Shown: positions 16,915 through 25,363 of the stretch, in pieces
How the letters are laid out: each line of letters begins with the position of its first letter
How positions within the stretch are numbered: the stretch's first letter is position 1
Made by a program: the position numbers and the translations under genes
Assembly: GCA_021802545.1 (NCBI GenBank)
Contig: JAJZRS010000022.1
Location: forward strand, 1 to 49,163
Direction of reading: 5' to 3'
Origin: Pseudomonadota bacterium
GTDB taxonomy: Bacteria; Pseudomonadota; Gammaproteobacteria; Burkholderiales; JABEVD01
DNA length: 49,163 bases
The notes under the pieces: model-generated
What the model saw: the letters and a program-made list of their open reading frames with translations, nothing else
What the model was told of the DNA's origin: nothing
The model's database searches: none

Positions 16915-19457
16915 ACATCACGCGCGTCAGGGCCTTGAGGGGCCCCAATCTGTGGAGCAGCCGCACGGCAGTCGAGGCCATCGTCTCGTGCGTTGACGTG
17001 CTTGCCCCTGATTTCGGGATGCGGCTTCATGAACGCCTGCCTGAAATCGGCCGAGTCGAAAGCTGCGCCCATGCGCTCGCTCGAATCGCGCTCGAACTGC
17101 AAACGAGGGCAGGATGTCCTGTGGATTTCTGCAAGACCGCGGCTTCACCTGAACCCGGCATCTATCAGGTCGTGGTCGAATACAGCGAGGAGGACGTCGG
17201 CAGAAGGGCGCTTGAAGCGGCCATGGATTGTTGCCGCGCCGTCATGGCAGACAAGCCCTTCGATCTCGATTCAGTGATTTCCGAGCTGCGCGAAATGGAC
17301 GAAGACCTGAGGCTCGGGCCGAGCACGGGTTCCATCGCATCGGCTGCGCTCGAGCGCGGCATTCCCATGAAAAGGCTCACGGAAGGAAGCCTCGTCCAGT
17401 TCGGCTGGGGGAGCCGTCAGCGCCGCATCCAGGCGGCCGAAACGGATGCGTGCGGCGCAATTGCGGAATCCATCGCCCAAGACAAGGAACTCACCAAGAT
17501 ACTGCTCGATGCCGCAGGCGTTCCTGTCCCGCAAGGCAGGGTCGTTGAAGACAAGGACGACGCGTGGCTTGCTGCCTGCGAAATCGGCGTCCCTGTCGTG
17601 GTCAAACCCAGGGACGGCAACCAGGGCAAGGGAATCGCCGTGAACATCTCCGGAAGAGATGAAATCATGGGCGCATATGACGCGGCAGCCAAGGTCAGGG
17701 ACGAGGTCATCGTCGAACGCTACATTCCGGGATGCGACTACCGCATCCTGGTCGTCGGAGAGTCGATGGTCGCTGCAGCAAGGCGCGAGCCGCCTTTCGT
17801 CGTCGGAGACGGCGAGAGCAGCGTTTCCCGCCTGGTCGACATGGTCAACAGCGATCCGTTGAGGGGAGAAGGGCATGCCACGTCATTGACCAAAATCCGC
17901 CTCGACGGCATCGCGCTGGCCGCATTGGAAAAACAGGGCCTGGATGCCGATTCCGTTCCAGAAAAGGGAAGGCGCGTCGTGCTCAGGAACAATGCCAATC
18001 TTTCGACGGGCGGCACGGCAACGGACGTCACGGACGAAGTCCATCCCGAGGTCGCTGCCCGCGCAGTGGAAGCCGCCAAAATGGTCGGGCTCGACGTTTG
18101 CGGCGTGGACATCGTCTGCGAATCCGTGGCAAGGCCGCTCGAGGAGCAAGGCGGCGCCATCGTCGAAGTCAATGCAGCGCCCGGGTTGCGCATGCATCTT
18201 TCGCCCTCTTATGGAAAGGGAAGGCCGGTCGGGCAAGCCATCGTGTCTGAACTCTTTCCCGAAGGGCAGAACGGCAGGATTCCGGTCGTCGCCGTTTCGG
18301 GGACGAACGGCAAGACCACGACGGTCAGGCTGATTGCGAGGCTGCTCGAAGGATCAGGCTTGCGCGTCGGCATGACCAATTCCGACGGCGTTTACATTTC
18401 TGGAAAACGCATCGACACGGGAGACTGCAGCGGGCCGAAGAGCGCAAGGAACGTGCTTTCCCATCCCGACGTGGACGCAGCGGTGCTGGAAACCGCGCGG
18501 GGGGGCATCCTCAGGGAAGGGCTGGCCTTCGACCTGTGCGACGTCGCCGTCGTCACCAATATCGGGATAGGCGACCATCTGGGGCTTGCCTACATCAACA
18601 CGGTCGAGGATCTCGCCGTCGTCAAGCGGGTGATAGTGAAAAACGTGGCGCCCTGGGGCACTGCCGTGCTCAATGCGGACGATCCCATCGTCGCTGCCAT
18701 GGCAGATGTCTGTCCCGGCTCGGTCATTTATTTCTCAATGAACGAAAACCATCCGCTCGTTCTGTCGCACCGCGCCAAGGGCGAGCGCGTGGTCTTTTCG
18801 ACTGCGGACGGCATCCATGCATCCTGCCCTGGCGTGGACGAATTCATTCCCTGGGACAGCGTTCCGCTGACCCGGCGCGGCACCCTCCCCTTCCAGGTGG
18901 AAAACGCCATGGCGGCTGTGGCTGCCGCCTGGGCGCTCGGCCTGGAATGGAAAACGATCAGGAGGTCGCTGTCCGGCTTCGAGAACGATCCTTCCAACAC
19001 CCCGGGAAGATTCAACATGTTTGACTACAGGGGGGCGACGGTCATCGCCGACTACGGCCACAACCCGGACGCCATTCTCGCCCTGGTGAAGGCCGTCGAT
19101 GCGATTCCCGCAAGGCGCAGGACGGTCGTCATCAGCGCGGCCGGAGACAGAAGGGACGAAGACATCAGGCTGCAGACGGAAATGCTCGGCGCGGCTTTCG
19201 ACGAAGCCATCCTCTACGAAGACCAGTGCCAGCGCGGAAGGGCAGACGGGGAGGTGCTTGCGCTTCTGAAAGCGGGGCTTTCCGGCGCATCGCGATTGAA
19301 GCGCGTCAGCGAAATCAGGGGCGAGTTTTCCGCGATCGACCTCGCGCTTTCCAGGCTCAATGCAGGGGAACTCTGCCTGATCCTCATCGACCAGGTCGAA
19401 GAGGCGCTGGAGCATATCGGCTTCAGGGCGGAAGAAGCGGGCTTCATGGCGGCCTGA
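16911..19457 (+). CDS. cphA: Cyanophycin synthetase
   Basis: A bifunctional ligase of 848 residues that builds cyanophycin, a poly-aspartate backbone with arginine side chains, from Asp, Arg and ATP. The N domain covers about 1-160. The ATP-grasp domain (about 160-450; VVKPRDGNQGKGI, IVEVNAAPGLRMHL) adds Asp. The Mur-ligase domain (about 455-848) has an intact P-loop GTNGKTTT at 464-471, ETARGGILREG, the NxD-type segment LNADDPIVAAM, and ADYGHNPDA; it adds Arg. The start overlaps the stop of the CphA2-like gene (ATGA), so both are co-translated and probably share the sigma-54-like promoter. No cyanophycinase or isoaspartyl dipeptidase gene is in the window. Confidence 0.95.
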   Translation: MNITRVRALRGPNLWSSRTAVEAIVSCVDVLAPDFGMRLHERLPEIGRVESCAHALARIALELQTRAGCPVDFCKTAASPEPGIYQVVVEYSEEDVGRRALEAAMDCCRAVMADKPFDLDSVISELREMDEDLRLGPSTGSIASAALERGIPMKRLTEGSLVQFGWGSRQRRIQAAETDACGAIAESIAQDKELTKILLDAAGVPVPQGRVVEDKDDAWLAACEIGVPVVVKPRDGNQGKGIAVNISGRDEIMGAYDAAAKVRDEVIVERYIPGCDYRILVVGESMVAAARREPPFVVGDGESSVSRLVDMVNSDPLRGEGHATSLTKIRLDGIALAALEKQGLDADSVPEKGRRVVLRNNANLSTGGTATDVTDEVHPEVAARAVEAAKMVGLDVCGVDIVCESVARPLEEQGGAIVEVNAAPGLRMHLSPSYGKGRPVGQAIVSELFPEGQNGRIPVVAVSGTNGKTTTVRLIARLLEGSGLRVGMTNSDGVYISGKRIDTGDCSGPKSARNVLSHPDVDAAVLETARGGILREGLAFDLCDVAVVTNIGIGDHLGLAYINTVEDLAVVKRVIVKNVAPWGTAVLNADDPIVAAMADVCPGSVIYFSMNENHPLVLSHRAKGERVVFSTADGIHASCPGVDEFIPWDSVPLTRRGTLPFQVENAMAAVAAAWALGLEWKTIRRSLSGFENDPSNTPGRFNMFDYRGATVIADYGHNPDAILALVKAVDAIPARRRTVVISAAGDRRDEDIRLQTEMLGAAFDEAILYEDQCQRGRADGEVLALLKAGLSGASRLKRVSEIRGEFSAIDLALSRLNAGELCLILIDQVEEALEHIGFRAEEAGFMAA

Positions 19458-19466
19458 ATTAGGGCC

Positions 19467-20699
19467 CTAGATCCCGACGAGTTCCAGAATCCTGTTCGCA
19501 GCGCCGCGATTCTGCGCTGCGAATGCGAGTCCAGCTTTCCCCATCTTTGCGAGCCTGCGCGGGTCATTCAGGAGCTTCAAGGCTTCGAGCGCCAACTCTT
19601 CTGCATCGTCCACCCTGAGCGCTGCCCCTTCCTCGATCGCGAGCCTGGCAGCCTCTTCGAAATTGTAGGTGTGCGGGCCCAGGAATGCGGGTTTGCCCAG
19701 GGATGCGGCCTCGATCAGGTTCTGCCCGCCGAAAGGCAGGAGGGATCCGCCGATGTAGGTACAGTCGCAGGCCTTGTAATAGGCATGCATTTCCCCCAGG
19801 CTGTCTCCCAGAAAAACCCGTGTCTTTCCGGAAATTTTCCTGTTTTCGCTCCGCTTCACGTAATCGAGGTTTTTCGCCTTGAGGAGCTTTTCGATCTCAA
19901 GAAAGCGCTGGGGATGGCGGGGGACGATGACGAGGAGAATGTCTTCGCGCTTTTCGAAGGCATCCAGGATGATCTCTTCTTCCCCTTCACGCGTGCTCGC
20001 GGCGAGGAAAACCGGTCTTTCGTCGAAAAACTGTCTGAAGTCCGGGATGTCCTCAGGGGGAGAAACGTCGAATTTCAGGTTTCCGCATGCATCAATGCGC
20101 TTTGCGCCGAGAAGCTTCAGCCTTTCCTCGTCCTGTTCCGTCTGGGCGGCTATTCCCGAGAGATCGGAAAGCGCGCTCCTTGCGAGCTTTTCGAACTTCA
20201 GATAGCGTTTCAGCGATTTTTCTGAAAGCCTCGCGTTGACGAGGAAAAGCGGGACGTTTTTCTTTTTGCAAAGGCGGATCAGGTTGAACCAGAGCTCCGT
20301 TTCCATGATGAGGCCTGCGCTTGGCCTGAAATGGTCGAGGAATCGGTTCACCGCGAAGGGATAGTCGTAGGGAAGATAGCAGATTTTGGCCTTTTCTCCA
20401 TAGAGCTTTTCTCCCGTTTCCCTTCCCGTCGGCGTCATGCAGGTGATCAGGAGAGTACAGTCGCCTCTTTCGATCAGCGCATCCACGAGCGGGGAGGCTG
20501 CCCGCATTTCCCCCACCGAGACGGCATGCAGCCAGACGACCTTCCCCTCGAGTGCGAAGTCGTAATGGCCGAAGCGCTCGGGGACATGGGAAAGATAGGC
20601 CTTCTGTTTCCTTCCCCGGTTGACGAGCCTGAAAATGACGAAGGGGAAAAGCGCCCAGAGGAGGAGATTGTAGAGGAAGCGGCTCAAAGGCTGCTCCAC
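19467..20699 (-). CDS. waaA: 3-deoxy-D-manno-octulosonic acid (Kdo) transferase
   Basis: A 410-residue GT30 glycosyltransferase that transfers Kdo from CMP-Kdo to lipid IVA, the first step of LPS core assembly at the inner-membrane face. An N-terminal hydrophobic anchor (FLYNLLLWALFPFVIFRLV) is followed by WLHAVSVGEMRAASPLV, the ETELWFN catalytic region and GGSLLPFGGQNLIEA near the C-terminus, all typical. It overlaps waaC, upstream on the same strand, by 16 bases, forming an LPS-core operon. The 3' end faces cphA with 9 bases between the stops; a TAGGGCCCTA palindrome at 19460-19469 covers the stop. Confidence 0.93.
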   Translation of the reverse strand: MEQPLSRFLYNLLLWALFPFVIFRLVNRGRKQKAYLSHVPERFGHYDFALEGKVVWLHAVSVGEMRAASPLVDALIERGDCTLLITCMTPTGRETGEKLYGEKAKICYLPYDYPFAVNRFLDHFRPSAGLIMETELWFNLIRLCKKKNVPLFLVNARLSEKSLKRYLKFEKLARSALSDLSGIAAQTEQDEERLKLLGAKRIDACGNLKFDVSPPEDIPDFRQFFDERPVFLAASTREGEEEIILDAFEKREDILLVIVPRHPQRFLEIEKLLKAKNLDYVKRSENRKISGKTRVFLGDSLGEMHAYYKACDCTYIGGSLLPFGGQNLIEAASLGKPAFLGPHTYNFEEAARLAIEEGAALRVDDAEELALEALKLLNDPRRLAKMGKAGLAFAAQNRGAANRILELVGI

Positions 20700-21607
20700 G
20701 CGGCAAGCGCCTCATCGACGCTGGGCGGCACGTCTTTGCCGCCCATATTGATCCCCTTTCCCTGGGTCAGTATTCCGGTGAGCCCGGGGTTCGTCGAGCA
20801 ATAGATGCCGATCACGGGAACCTTGAGCGCTGCGGCGAGATGGGCGAGTCCCGTGTCGACGCCGAAAACGACCCGGGCGCCGGAGATGAGCTTTGCGGCA
20901 TCAAAGAGGGACAGCTTCGGCGGGACGATGGATCCGGGTATTTTCGAGGAAAGCCGCTCGCTCCTCGATTTTTCTTCCAGGCTTCCCCAGGGAAGATAGA
21001 CTTTCATGCCGAGCCTGTTGCCGAGCTCGACCCAGTTCGATTCTTCCCAGAGCTTGTCAGCACGGCTCGTTGCATGGAGCAGCACGGCATAATTCCCTTT
21101 TTCAGCTTCGATCCGGATGCCGTAATCGGGCGCTCCTTCTATTTCGTAGCCGAGAGAGGCGGCAGCCAGCATCCTGTTCCGCTCGACTGCATGATGATTC
21201 TTCGCCACGAACCTGCATTCGTCATAGAAGAAAGAGGCGATGGGTTCCCTTGCGCTTTTCCAGTCGAAGCCGCAGCGAATTCCGTGAGCGAACCGGGTCA
21301 GGATTGCGCTCTTGAAGAGGCCCTGCGTGTCGATGACGAAATCGTATTTTTCCTTTTCCAGGGCTTGCCTGAACCGGGAAAATTCCTCCCTCGTGCCTGA
21401 CGAGAAAACGGATTTTCTCCAGCGCCTGATTGCAACGGGAATGACGCGCCGGATGCCGGGATGCATGGCGGGGATATCGGCGAAATTTTCTTCGACTACC
21501 CAGTCGACCGATGCGCCCGGAACATGCGAAGCGATGTCGCTTGCCACCGGAAGGTTGTGGATGACATCCCCCATCGAAGAGGTCTTGATCAACAGGATAG
21601 AGGGCAT
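20684..21607 (-). CDS. waaC: Lipopolysaccharide heptosyltransferase I
   Basis: A GT9 family enzyme of about 307 residues that adds the first L-glycero-D-manno-heptose to Kdo2-lipid A. Features: N-terminal LIKTSSMGDVIHNLPV, VDTQGLFKSAIL with basic residues around it, YAVLLHATSRADKLW (nucleotide-sugar site) and VFGVDTGLAHLAAAL. I chose the ATG at 21607, where family homology begins; an ATG at 21640 would add 11 charged residues. It is first in a two-gene LPS operon with waaA. Confidence 0.9.
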   Translation of the reverse strand: MPSILLIKTSSMGDVIHNLPVASDIASHVPGASVDWVVEENFADIPAMHPGIRRVIPVAIRRWRKSVFSSGTREEFSRFRQALEKEKYDFVIDTQGLFKSAILTRFAHGIRCGFDWKSAREPIASFFYDECRFVAKNHHAVERNRMLAAASLGYEIEGAPDYGIRIEAEKGNYAVLLHATSRADKLWEESNWVELGNRLGMKVYLPWGSLEEKSRSERLSSKIPGSIVPPKLSLFDAAKLISGARVVFGVDTGLAHLAAALKVPVIGIYCSTNPGLTGILTQGKGINMGGKDVPPSVDEALAAWSSL

Positions 21608-21664
21608 GGATGGTTCTTTTCTGGATCGGTCATGGTACACGCAAATCCTGCCCTTTCATAGTTC

Positions 21665-21692
21665 TTGAGTTATTGAGAATAAGTCCTATTAT
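21665..21692 (+). promoter_or_regulatory. Promoter, near-identical copy at 37050
   Basis: TTGAGT (21665-21670), 16-base spacer, TATTAT (21687-21692). The surrounding sequence TTGAGTTATTGA, then eight variable bases, then CCTATTATTG is shared with the promoter at 37050-37077. It should drive the 32-residue gene and its downstream partner. Shared spacer sequence beyond the two hexamers hints at a common regulator or a common origin. Confidence 0.6.
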
Positions 21693-21722
21693 TGAATCAT
21701 CAATCCTTGAATGGAGGAAAAA

Positions 21723-21821
21723 ATGGAAGCCTTGACAGACACGCTGCGCAGCATATGGACCTTCATGGCCCTCGTCCTCTTCCTCGCCTTTTTGGGATTC
21801 CTGTTCTTTGCGGGAAGCTGA
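21723..21821 (+). CDS. 32-residue single-helix membrane protein
   Basis: A very short gene with a GGAGG ribosome site seven bases before its ATG. The product has a polar N-terminus (MEALTDTLRSIW) followed by one hydrophobic helix rich in Leu and Phe, ending AGS. Size and shape recall small respiratory-complex subunits such as CcoQ, but there is no real sequence support for that, so function is unknown. The TGA is directly followed by the ATG of the 105-residue gene, and a promoter lies 30 bp upstream, so the two should be made together. Confidence 0.6.
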   Translation: MEALTDTLRSIWTFMALVLFLAFLGFLFFAGS

Positions 21822-22139
21822 ATGATCAGGGTGATTTTCAAATCGATCGAGCTTGACGTCCAGGATTACGAATGGAGCGAGGATGATCATGTCGTGTCCA
21901 TCGTCGATTTCGACCTGGAGGAGAACGGTCTGATGAACCGGGGGCTTTCGGCCAGGATCATTCAGCATGTAGGCGCCCCTCTCGATATTTCGAGTCCGAC
22001 CAACTATGACGGCCCGATCGATCTTCAAGCCTTCAGGGCGGCTGCTGCCTGCTACTACCTGGAAGCGTGCGGGGAGGGGGCGAAGGGAAAATGGGCGAGA
22101 TCGGTCGAATACGAGCTTCACCCGTCCATCTTGTCCTGA
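21822..22139 (+). CDS. Hypothetical 105-residue protein
   Basis: A soluble acidic protein with no signal peptide or membrane helix. Notable segments are IELDVQDYEWSEDDHVVSIVDFDLEENG and an alpha-helical AFRAAAACYYLEACGEGAKG with two Cys/Tyr pairs. I do not recognise the family. The start codon abuts the stop of the 32-residue membrane peptide, implying coupling. The 3' end overlaps the convergent LysR gene by 22 bases. Confidence 0.65.
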   Translation: MIRVIFKSIELDVQDYEWSEDDHVVSIVDFDLEENGLMNRGLSARIIQHVGAPLDISSPTNYDGPIDLQAFRAAAACYYLEACGEGAKGKWARSVEYELHPSILS

Positions 22140-23017
22140 CCGGCCTGCTCGAGCAGCCATGCCCTGAACAGGCCGGCCTTCTCTGAATGGGCGCGGTTCT
22201 CCGGCATGACGAGATGGTAGCCGAGCTCGGAAGGCATCGAGCCTTCCGGCAGCTTCACGAGCCGCCCCGATTTCAGGTCTTCCTCGACCAGGCTGAGCCA
22301 GGCGAGCGCGACCCCCATGCCTGCGACAGCGGCCTGTATCGTCAGTCCAGAGTCGCCGAACCGTCGGATTTTCAGCTCCGAGCCGGCATTCCAGCCGATC
22401 GAGGCGAGCCACGTCTTCCAGTCCGGAAAGGCGCCGTTCGAGGTATGCCGTTCGTCTTCCAGCAAGGCGCATGCGGCGAGATCGGATACGTTCCCGATGG
22501 TGGCGGCGAGCCGGGGGGAGGCGACGGGGACGATGCGCTCCTCCGTGAGGCGGTCGGTTCTGAGCCCGGGATAGCTTCCCTTGCCGAAACGGATCGCCGC
22601 ATCCACGTCTTCTGTTCCGAAATCCACCAGGCGCCTCGTCGCAAGCAGGCGCAATTCGATGCCTGGCGAACGGGAATTGAAGTCCTCGAGCCTGGGAATC
22701 AGCCAGCGCGATGCGAAGGTGGGCGGGGCGGAAACGACGAACGCGCCGCTTTCCCGTTTCGCTATCTTCACGGCCTGTTCGAGCCGGTCGAAGGCTTCCG
22801 AGACGAGCGGAAGCATGTCGGATGCCGCATCGCTCAAGCGCAGGGTCTTTCCCCGCCTGAACAGGGAGGTGCCGAGATGGTCTTCCAGGAGCTTGATCTG
22901 CTGGCTGATTGCGGCCGGGGTGACGCAGAGTTCGTCCGCTGCGCGCACGAAGGAGAGATGGCGGGCTGCGGCCTCGAACGCTTTCAGCGCATTGAGGGAA
23001 GGAAGCTTTCTCGGCAT
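22118..23017 (-). CDS. LysR-family transcriptional regulator (GcvA-like)
   Basis: A 299-residue LysR protein. The N-terminal winged HTH (about 5-64) reads LNALKAFEAAARHLSFVRAADELCVTPAAISQQIKLLEDHLG; the C-terminal two-lobed effector domain (about 90-290) contains PPTFASRWLIPRL and is closest in style to GcvA-type regulators. The effector is unknown. I chose ATG 23017 (MPRKLPSLNALKAF); longer starts run into the promoter region. It is divergent from an EamA exporter gene 98 bp away, the usual layout for a LysR protein controlling its neighbour, and an ATTAG-N5-CTAAT palindrome touches its own start codon. Confidence 0.88.
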   Translation of the reverse strand: MPRKLPSLNALKAFEAAARHLSFVRAADELCVTPAAISQQIKLLEDHLGTSLFRRGKTLRLSDAASDMLPLVSEAFDRLEQAVKIAKRESGAFVVSAPPTFASRWLIPRLEDFNSRSPGIELRLLATRRLVDFGTEDVDAAIRFGKGSYPGLRTDRLTEERIVPVASPRLAATIGNVSDLAACALLEDERHTSNGAFPDWKTWLASIGWNAGSELKIRRFGDSGLTIQAAVAGMGVALAWLSLVEEDLKSGRLVKLPEGSMPSELGYHLVMPENRAHSEKAGLFRAWLLEQAGQDKMDG

Positions 23018-23079
23018 TAGTTTTCCTAATCCTTGCCTGGAAAAAACCTTGCTTGTGCGGGAGTTGTCCCGCATATAGA
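23016..23079. promoter_or_regulatory. LysR/EamA divergent control region
   Basis: Two inverted repeats are visible: ATTAG-N5-CTAAT (23016-23030, a T-N11-A LysR-type box overlapping the regulator's start codon) and TGCGGGA-GTTG-TCCCGCA (23056-23073, perfect). The second lies immediately before a TATAGA -10 box (23074-23079) for the exporter gene, so binding there could block or activate it. -35 elements are weak (TTGCTT, 19-base spacing). Confidence 0.5.
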
Positions 23080-23115
23080 ATCGGTCTGGTCCAGTTATTC
23101 TAAACGGCGGAATCC

Positions 23116-23988
23116 ATGGGGACAACCTATTTCCTCGTCGCGACAGCGGCCTTCTTCTGGGGGGCCAACTTCGTTCTGGCCGGCCCCGTTCTGGCCGATC
23201 TCCCTCCCCTTTGGGCGGCGTCCATGCGCTTTCTTTTCGGCGCTGTGCTGATGATCGCCATCGCAGGATTGAGGAAGGAAGATCTTGCCGGGATGCTTCG
23301 CCGGCATGCCGGGATTTACCTTCTGCTCGGCACGGTGGGCATCGCCGCCTTCAACCTGTTTTTTTTCTACGCGCTCAGGACGACTTCGGCCGCCAACGGC
23401 GCGCTCATCATGGCGACCAATCCTCTGCTCACCACGTTGATCGCCTCGATGGTGCTGGGGGAGAAGCCGACCTTTCGCCATCTCGCGGCGATTCCAGTCG
23501 CCCTCGCAGGCGTATTGGTTGTGGTCACGAAAGGCGATTTCGCCACCTTCAGCGTGTCAACCGGGGACTGGCTGATGCTGGGGGCGAATTTCTTCTGGGC
23601 GCTCTACAACGTGCTCGGGAAAAAATACATGCCGGCGGGCTCCGCACTGGGCAACACCTCCCTCGTCATGACGGCAGGGGCTTTCGTTCTCTTCGCCGTG
23701 GCCCTGGGAAGCGGCGCGCATTTTTCCGAGCCGGGCGCCAGGGCGGCGGAAGCGCTCGCGATCATGGCGGTGGGCGGAACCGTGATGGCCTACCTTTTCT
23801 GGAGCATGGGCATCATGCGACTCGGGGCGGGCAGGACGGCCATCTTTCTCAATCTCGTTCCCGTTTTCGCCATGCTGATCGAAGGGTTCATGGGCGCGTC
23901 CCCGACCTCAGCCCAGCTGGCCGGCGGATTTCTCGTCCTCTGCGGCGTGACGATTTCGATGTTGAGACTTGAAGCAATCCGTTCTTGA
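23116..23988 (+). CDS. EamA/DMT-family transporter
   Basis: A 290-residue inner-membrane protein of about ten transmembrane helices in two EamA repeats (about 1-135 and 150-285). Typical DMT segments are FFWGANFVLAGPVLADLPPLWAASMRF near the start and NPLLTTLIASMVLGEKP at the end of the first repeat. Members export amino acids, nucleosides or other metabolites; the substrate here cannot be told. It is divergent from the LysR regulator and probably its target. The coding region ends a few bases before an eight-G run and a TAACC/GGTTA hairpin in front of sat. Confidence 0.88.
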   Translation: MGTTYFLVATAAFFWGANFVLAGPVLADLPPLWAASMRFLFGAVLMIAIAGLRKEDLAGMLRRHAGIYLLLGTVGIAAFNLFFFYALRTTSAANGALIMATNPLLTTLIASMVLGEKPTFRHLAAIPVALAGVLVVVTKGDFATFSVSTGDWLMLGANFFWALYNVLGKKYMPAGSALGNTSLVMTAGAFVLFAVALGSGAHFSEPGARAAEALAIMAVGGTVMAYLFWSMGIMRLGAGRTAIFLNLVPVFAMLIEGFMGASPTSAQLAGGFLVLCGVTISMLRLEAIRS

Positions 23989-24089
23989 TCTATAACCTTA
24001 GGGGGGGGTGGTAATAACCTTTATGGGTTATCGCGGTATTTCCTTCCATGTGCCAGCATTGAATACATCGCGTGAGCTGGGAGGTTGGA

Positions 24090-25304
24090 ATGGCATTGGT
24101 CAATCCGCACGGCGGGGGTTCTCTTAAGCCCTTGCTTCTCGAAGGGGATTCTCTGACAATGGAAAGGGCCAGGGCGGCGAAGCTGCCCGGCCTCAAGGTC
24201 AGTTCGCGCGAGAAGGGCGACCTCATCATGCTCGGCATAGGCGGTTTCACGCCGCTCGAGGGATTCATGAGCCATGCCGACTGGGCCGGCGTATGCGACG
24301 GCATGAAAATGTCGAACGGGCTGTTCTGGCCCATCCCCATCACCCTGTCCGTCGGCAAGGAAGCCGCATCCTCCATCAAAACCGGGGAAGAAATCGCCCT
24401 GATCGATCCGGATGGGGACGAAATCCTTGCGATCCTGTCCGTCACCGAAAAATACGAGATAGACAAGGCGCACGAATGCGCAACCGTCTTCGGCACGACC
24501 GACATCGAGCATCCCGGCGTCAAGATGGTCATGGAACAGGGCGACGTGAATCTCGCGGGTCCCGTCAAGGTGCTTTCGCAGGGCGGCTTTCCTGAAAAAT
24601 ACGGATCCCTCTTCATGTCTCCCAAAGAGACGCGCGCGCTTTTCGAATCGATGGGATGGAGCCGCGTGGCTGCCTTCCAGACCCGAAACCCGATGCACCG
24701 CTCCCACGAATACCTTGCCAAGGTTGCGATCGAAATCAGCGACGGCGTGCTGATCCATTCGCTGCTGGGGCAACTGAAGCCTGGCGACATTCCTGCTGAG
24801 GTCAGGACGAAAGCCATATCGACGCTTGCCGAGAATTATTTCGTCGACAAGACCATCGTCCAGGCGGGCTATCCGCTCGACATGCGCTATGCGGGTCCCA
24901 GGGAGGCCCTGCTGCATGCGCTTTTCCGCCAGAATTACGGCTGTTCCCATCTCATCGTCGGACGGGACCATGCCGGCGTCGGCAGCTATTACGGGCCATT
25001 CGACGCCCACCATATTTTCGACAAGATTCCCAAGGATGCGCTGGAAACCCAGCCGCTCAAGATCGACTGGACTTTCTGGTGCTACAAGTGCGGCGGCATG
25101 GCTTCCGCCAGGACATGTCCGCACGGCGACGCCGACAGGCTCCTCCTTTCAGGGACGAAGCTGAGGAAGATGCTCTCGGAAGGGAGCGAGGTGCCGGCGG
25201 AATTCAGCAGGCCTGAAGTGCTGGAAGTGCTGCGCGCCTACTATGCCGGGCTCGCCGAGCATGAAAAAGTGGAAGTGAAGTTGAGCGGCCATTCGGCTCG
25301 CTAG
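24090..25304 (+). CDS. sat: Sulfate adenylyltransferase (ATP sulfurylase), dissimilatory type
   Basis: A homo-oligomeric-type ATP sulfurylase of 404 residues. In sulfur oxidisers it runs in reverse, converting APS and pyrophosphate into ATP and sulfate. Active-site motifs are [11 protein letters not shown] and GRDHAGVG; a CYKCGG...CPHG zinc-site-like cluster lies near the C-terminus. I chose the ATG at 24090, which has GGGAGG six bases upstream; a GTG at 24072 would add six residues. It is followed by aprM, aprB and aprA, which make the APS it uses. A hairpin-forming G-rich repeat separates it from aprM. Confidence 0.95.
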   Translation: MALVNPHGGGSLKPLLLEGDSLTMERARAAKLPGLKVSSREKGDLIMLGIGGFTPLEGFMSHADWAGVCDGMKMSNGLFWPIPITLSVGKEAASSIKTGEEIALIDPDGDEILAILSVTEKYEIDKAHECATVFGTTDIEHPGVKMVMEQGDVNLAGPVKVLSQGGFPEKYGSLFMSPKETRALFESMGWSRVAAFQTRNPMHRSHEYLAKVAIEISDGVLIHSLLGQLKPGDIPAEVRTKAISTLAENYFVDKTIVQAGYPLDMRYAGPREALLHALFRQNYGCSHLIVGRDHAGVGSYYGPFDAHHIFDKIPKDALETQPLKIDWTFWCYKCGGMASARTCPHGDADRLLLSGTKLRKMLSEGSEVPAEFSRPEVLEVLRAYYAGLAEHEKVEVKLSGHSAR

Positions 25305-25337
25305 AAAACCCCCTTTGATGGGGGAGGGTTGGGGTTT
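25305..25337 (+). repeat. C/G-rich element with two competing hairpins
   Basis: After the sat stop, CCCCC (25309-25313) can pair with GGGGG (25320-25324), or AAACCCC with GGGGTTT (25331-25337); the two folds exclude each other. Similar C-run/G-run elements are scattered between genes in many proteobacteria. Lying between sat and aprM it could attenuate or stabilise the transcript. There is no T tract after the first stem. Confidence 0.5.
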
Positions 25338-25363
25338 GAGTTTAAAATTTTAAGGAGAGCCTG

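Noticed and set aside
21723-21821. Naming the 32-residue peptide CcoQ
   Set aside because: Only size and one helix agree; there is no cbb3 oxidase gene in the window and no shared sequence motif.
24001-24071. G-run and TAACC/GGTTA repeat before sat as a riboswitch
   Set aside because: The stem is short (ATAACC/GGTTAT) and there is no expression platform or known riboswitch core; I see only a possible weak hairpin.
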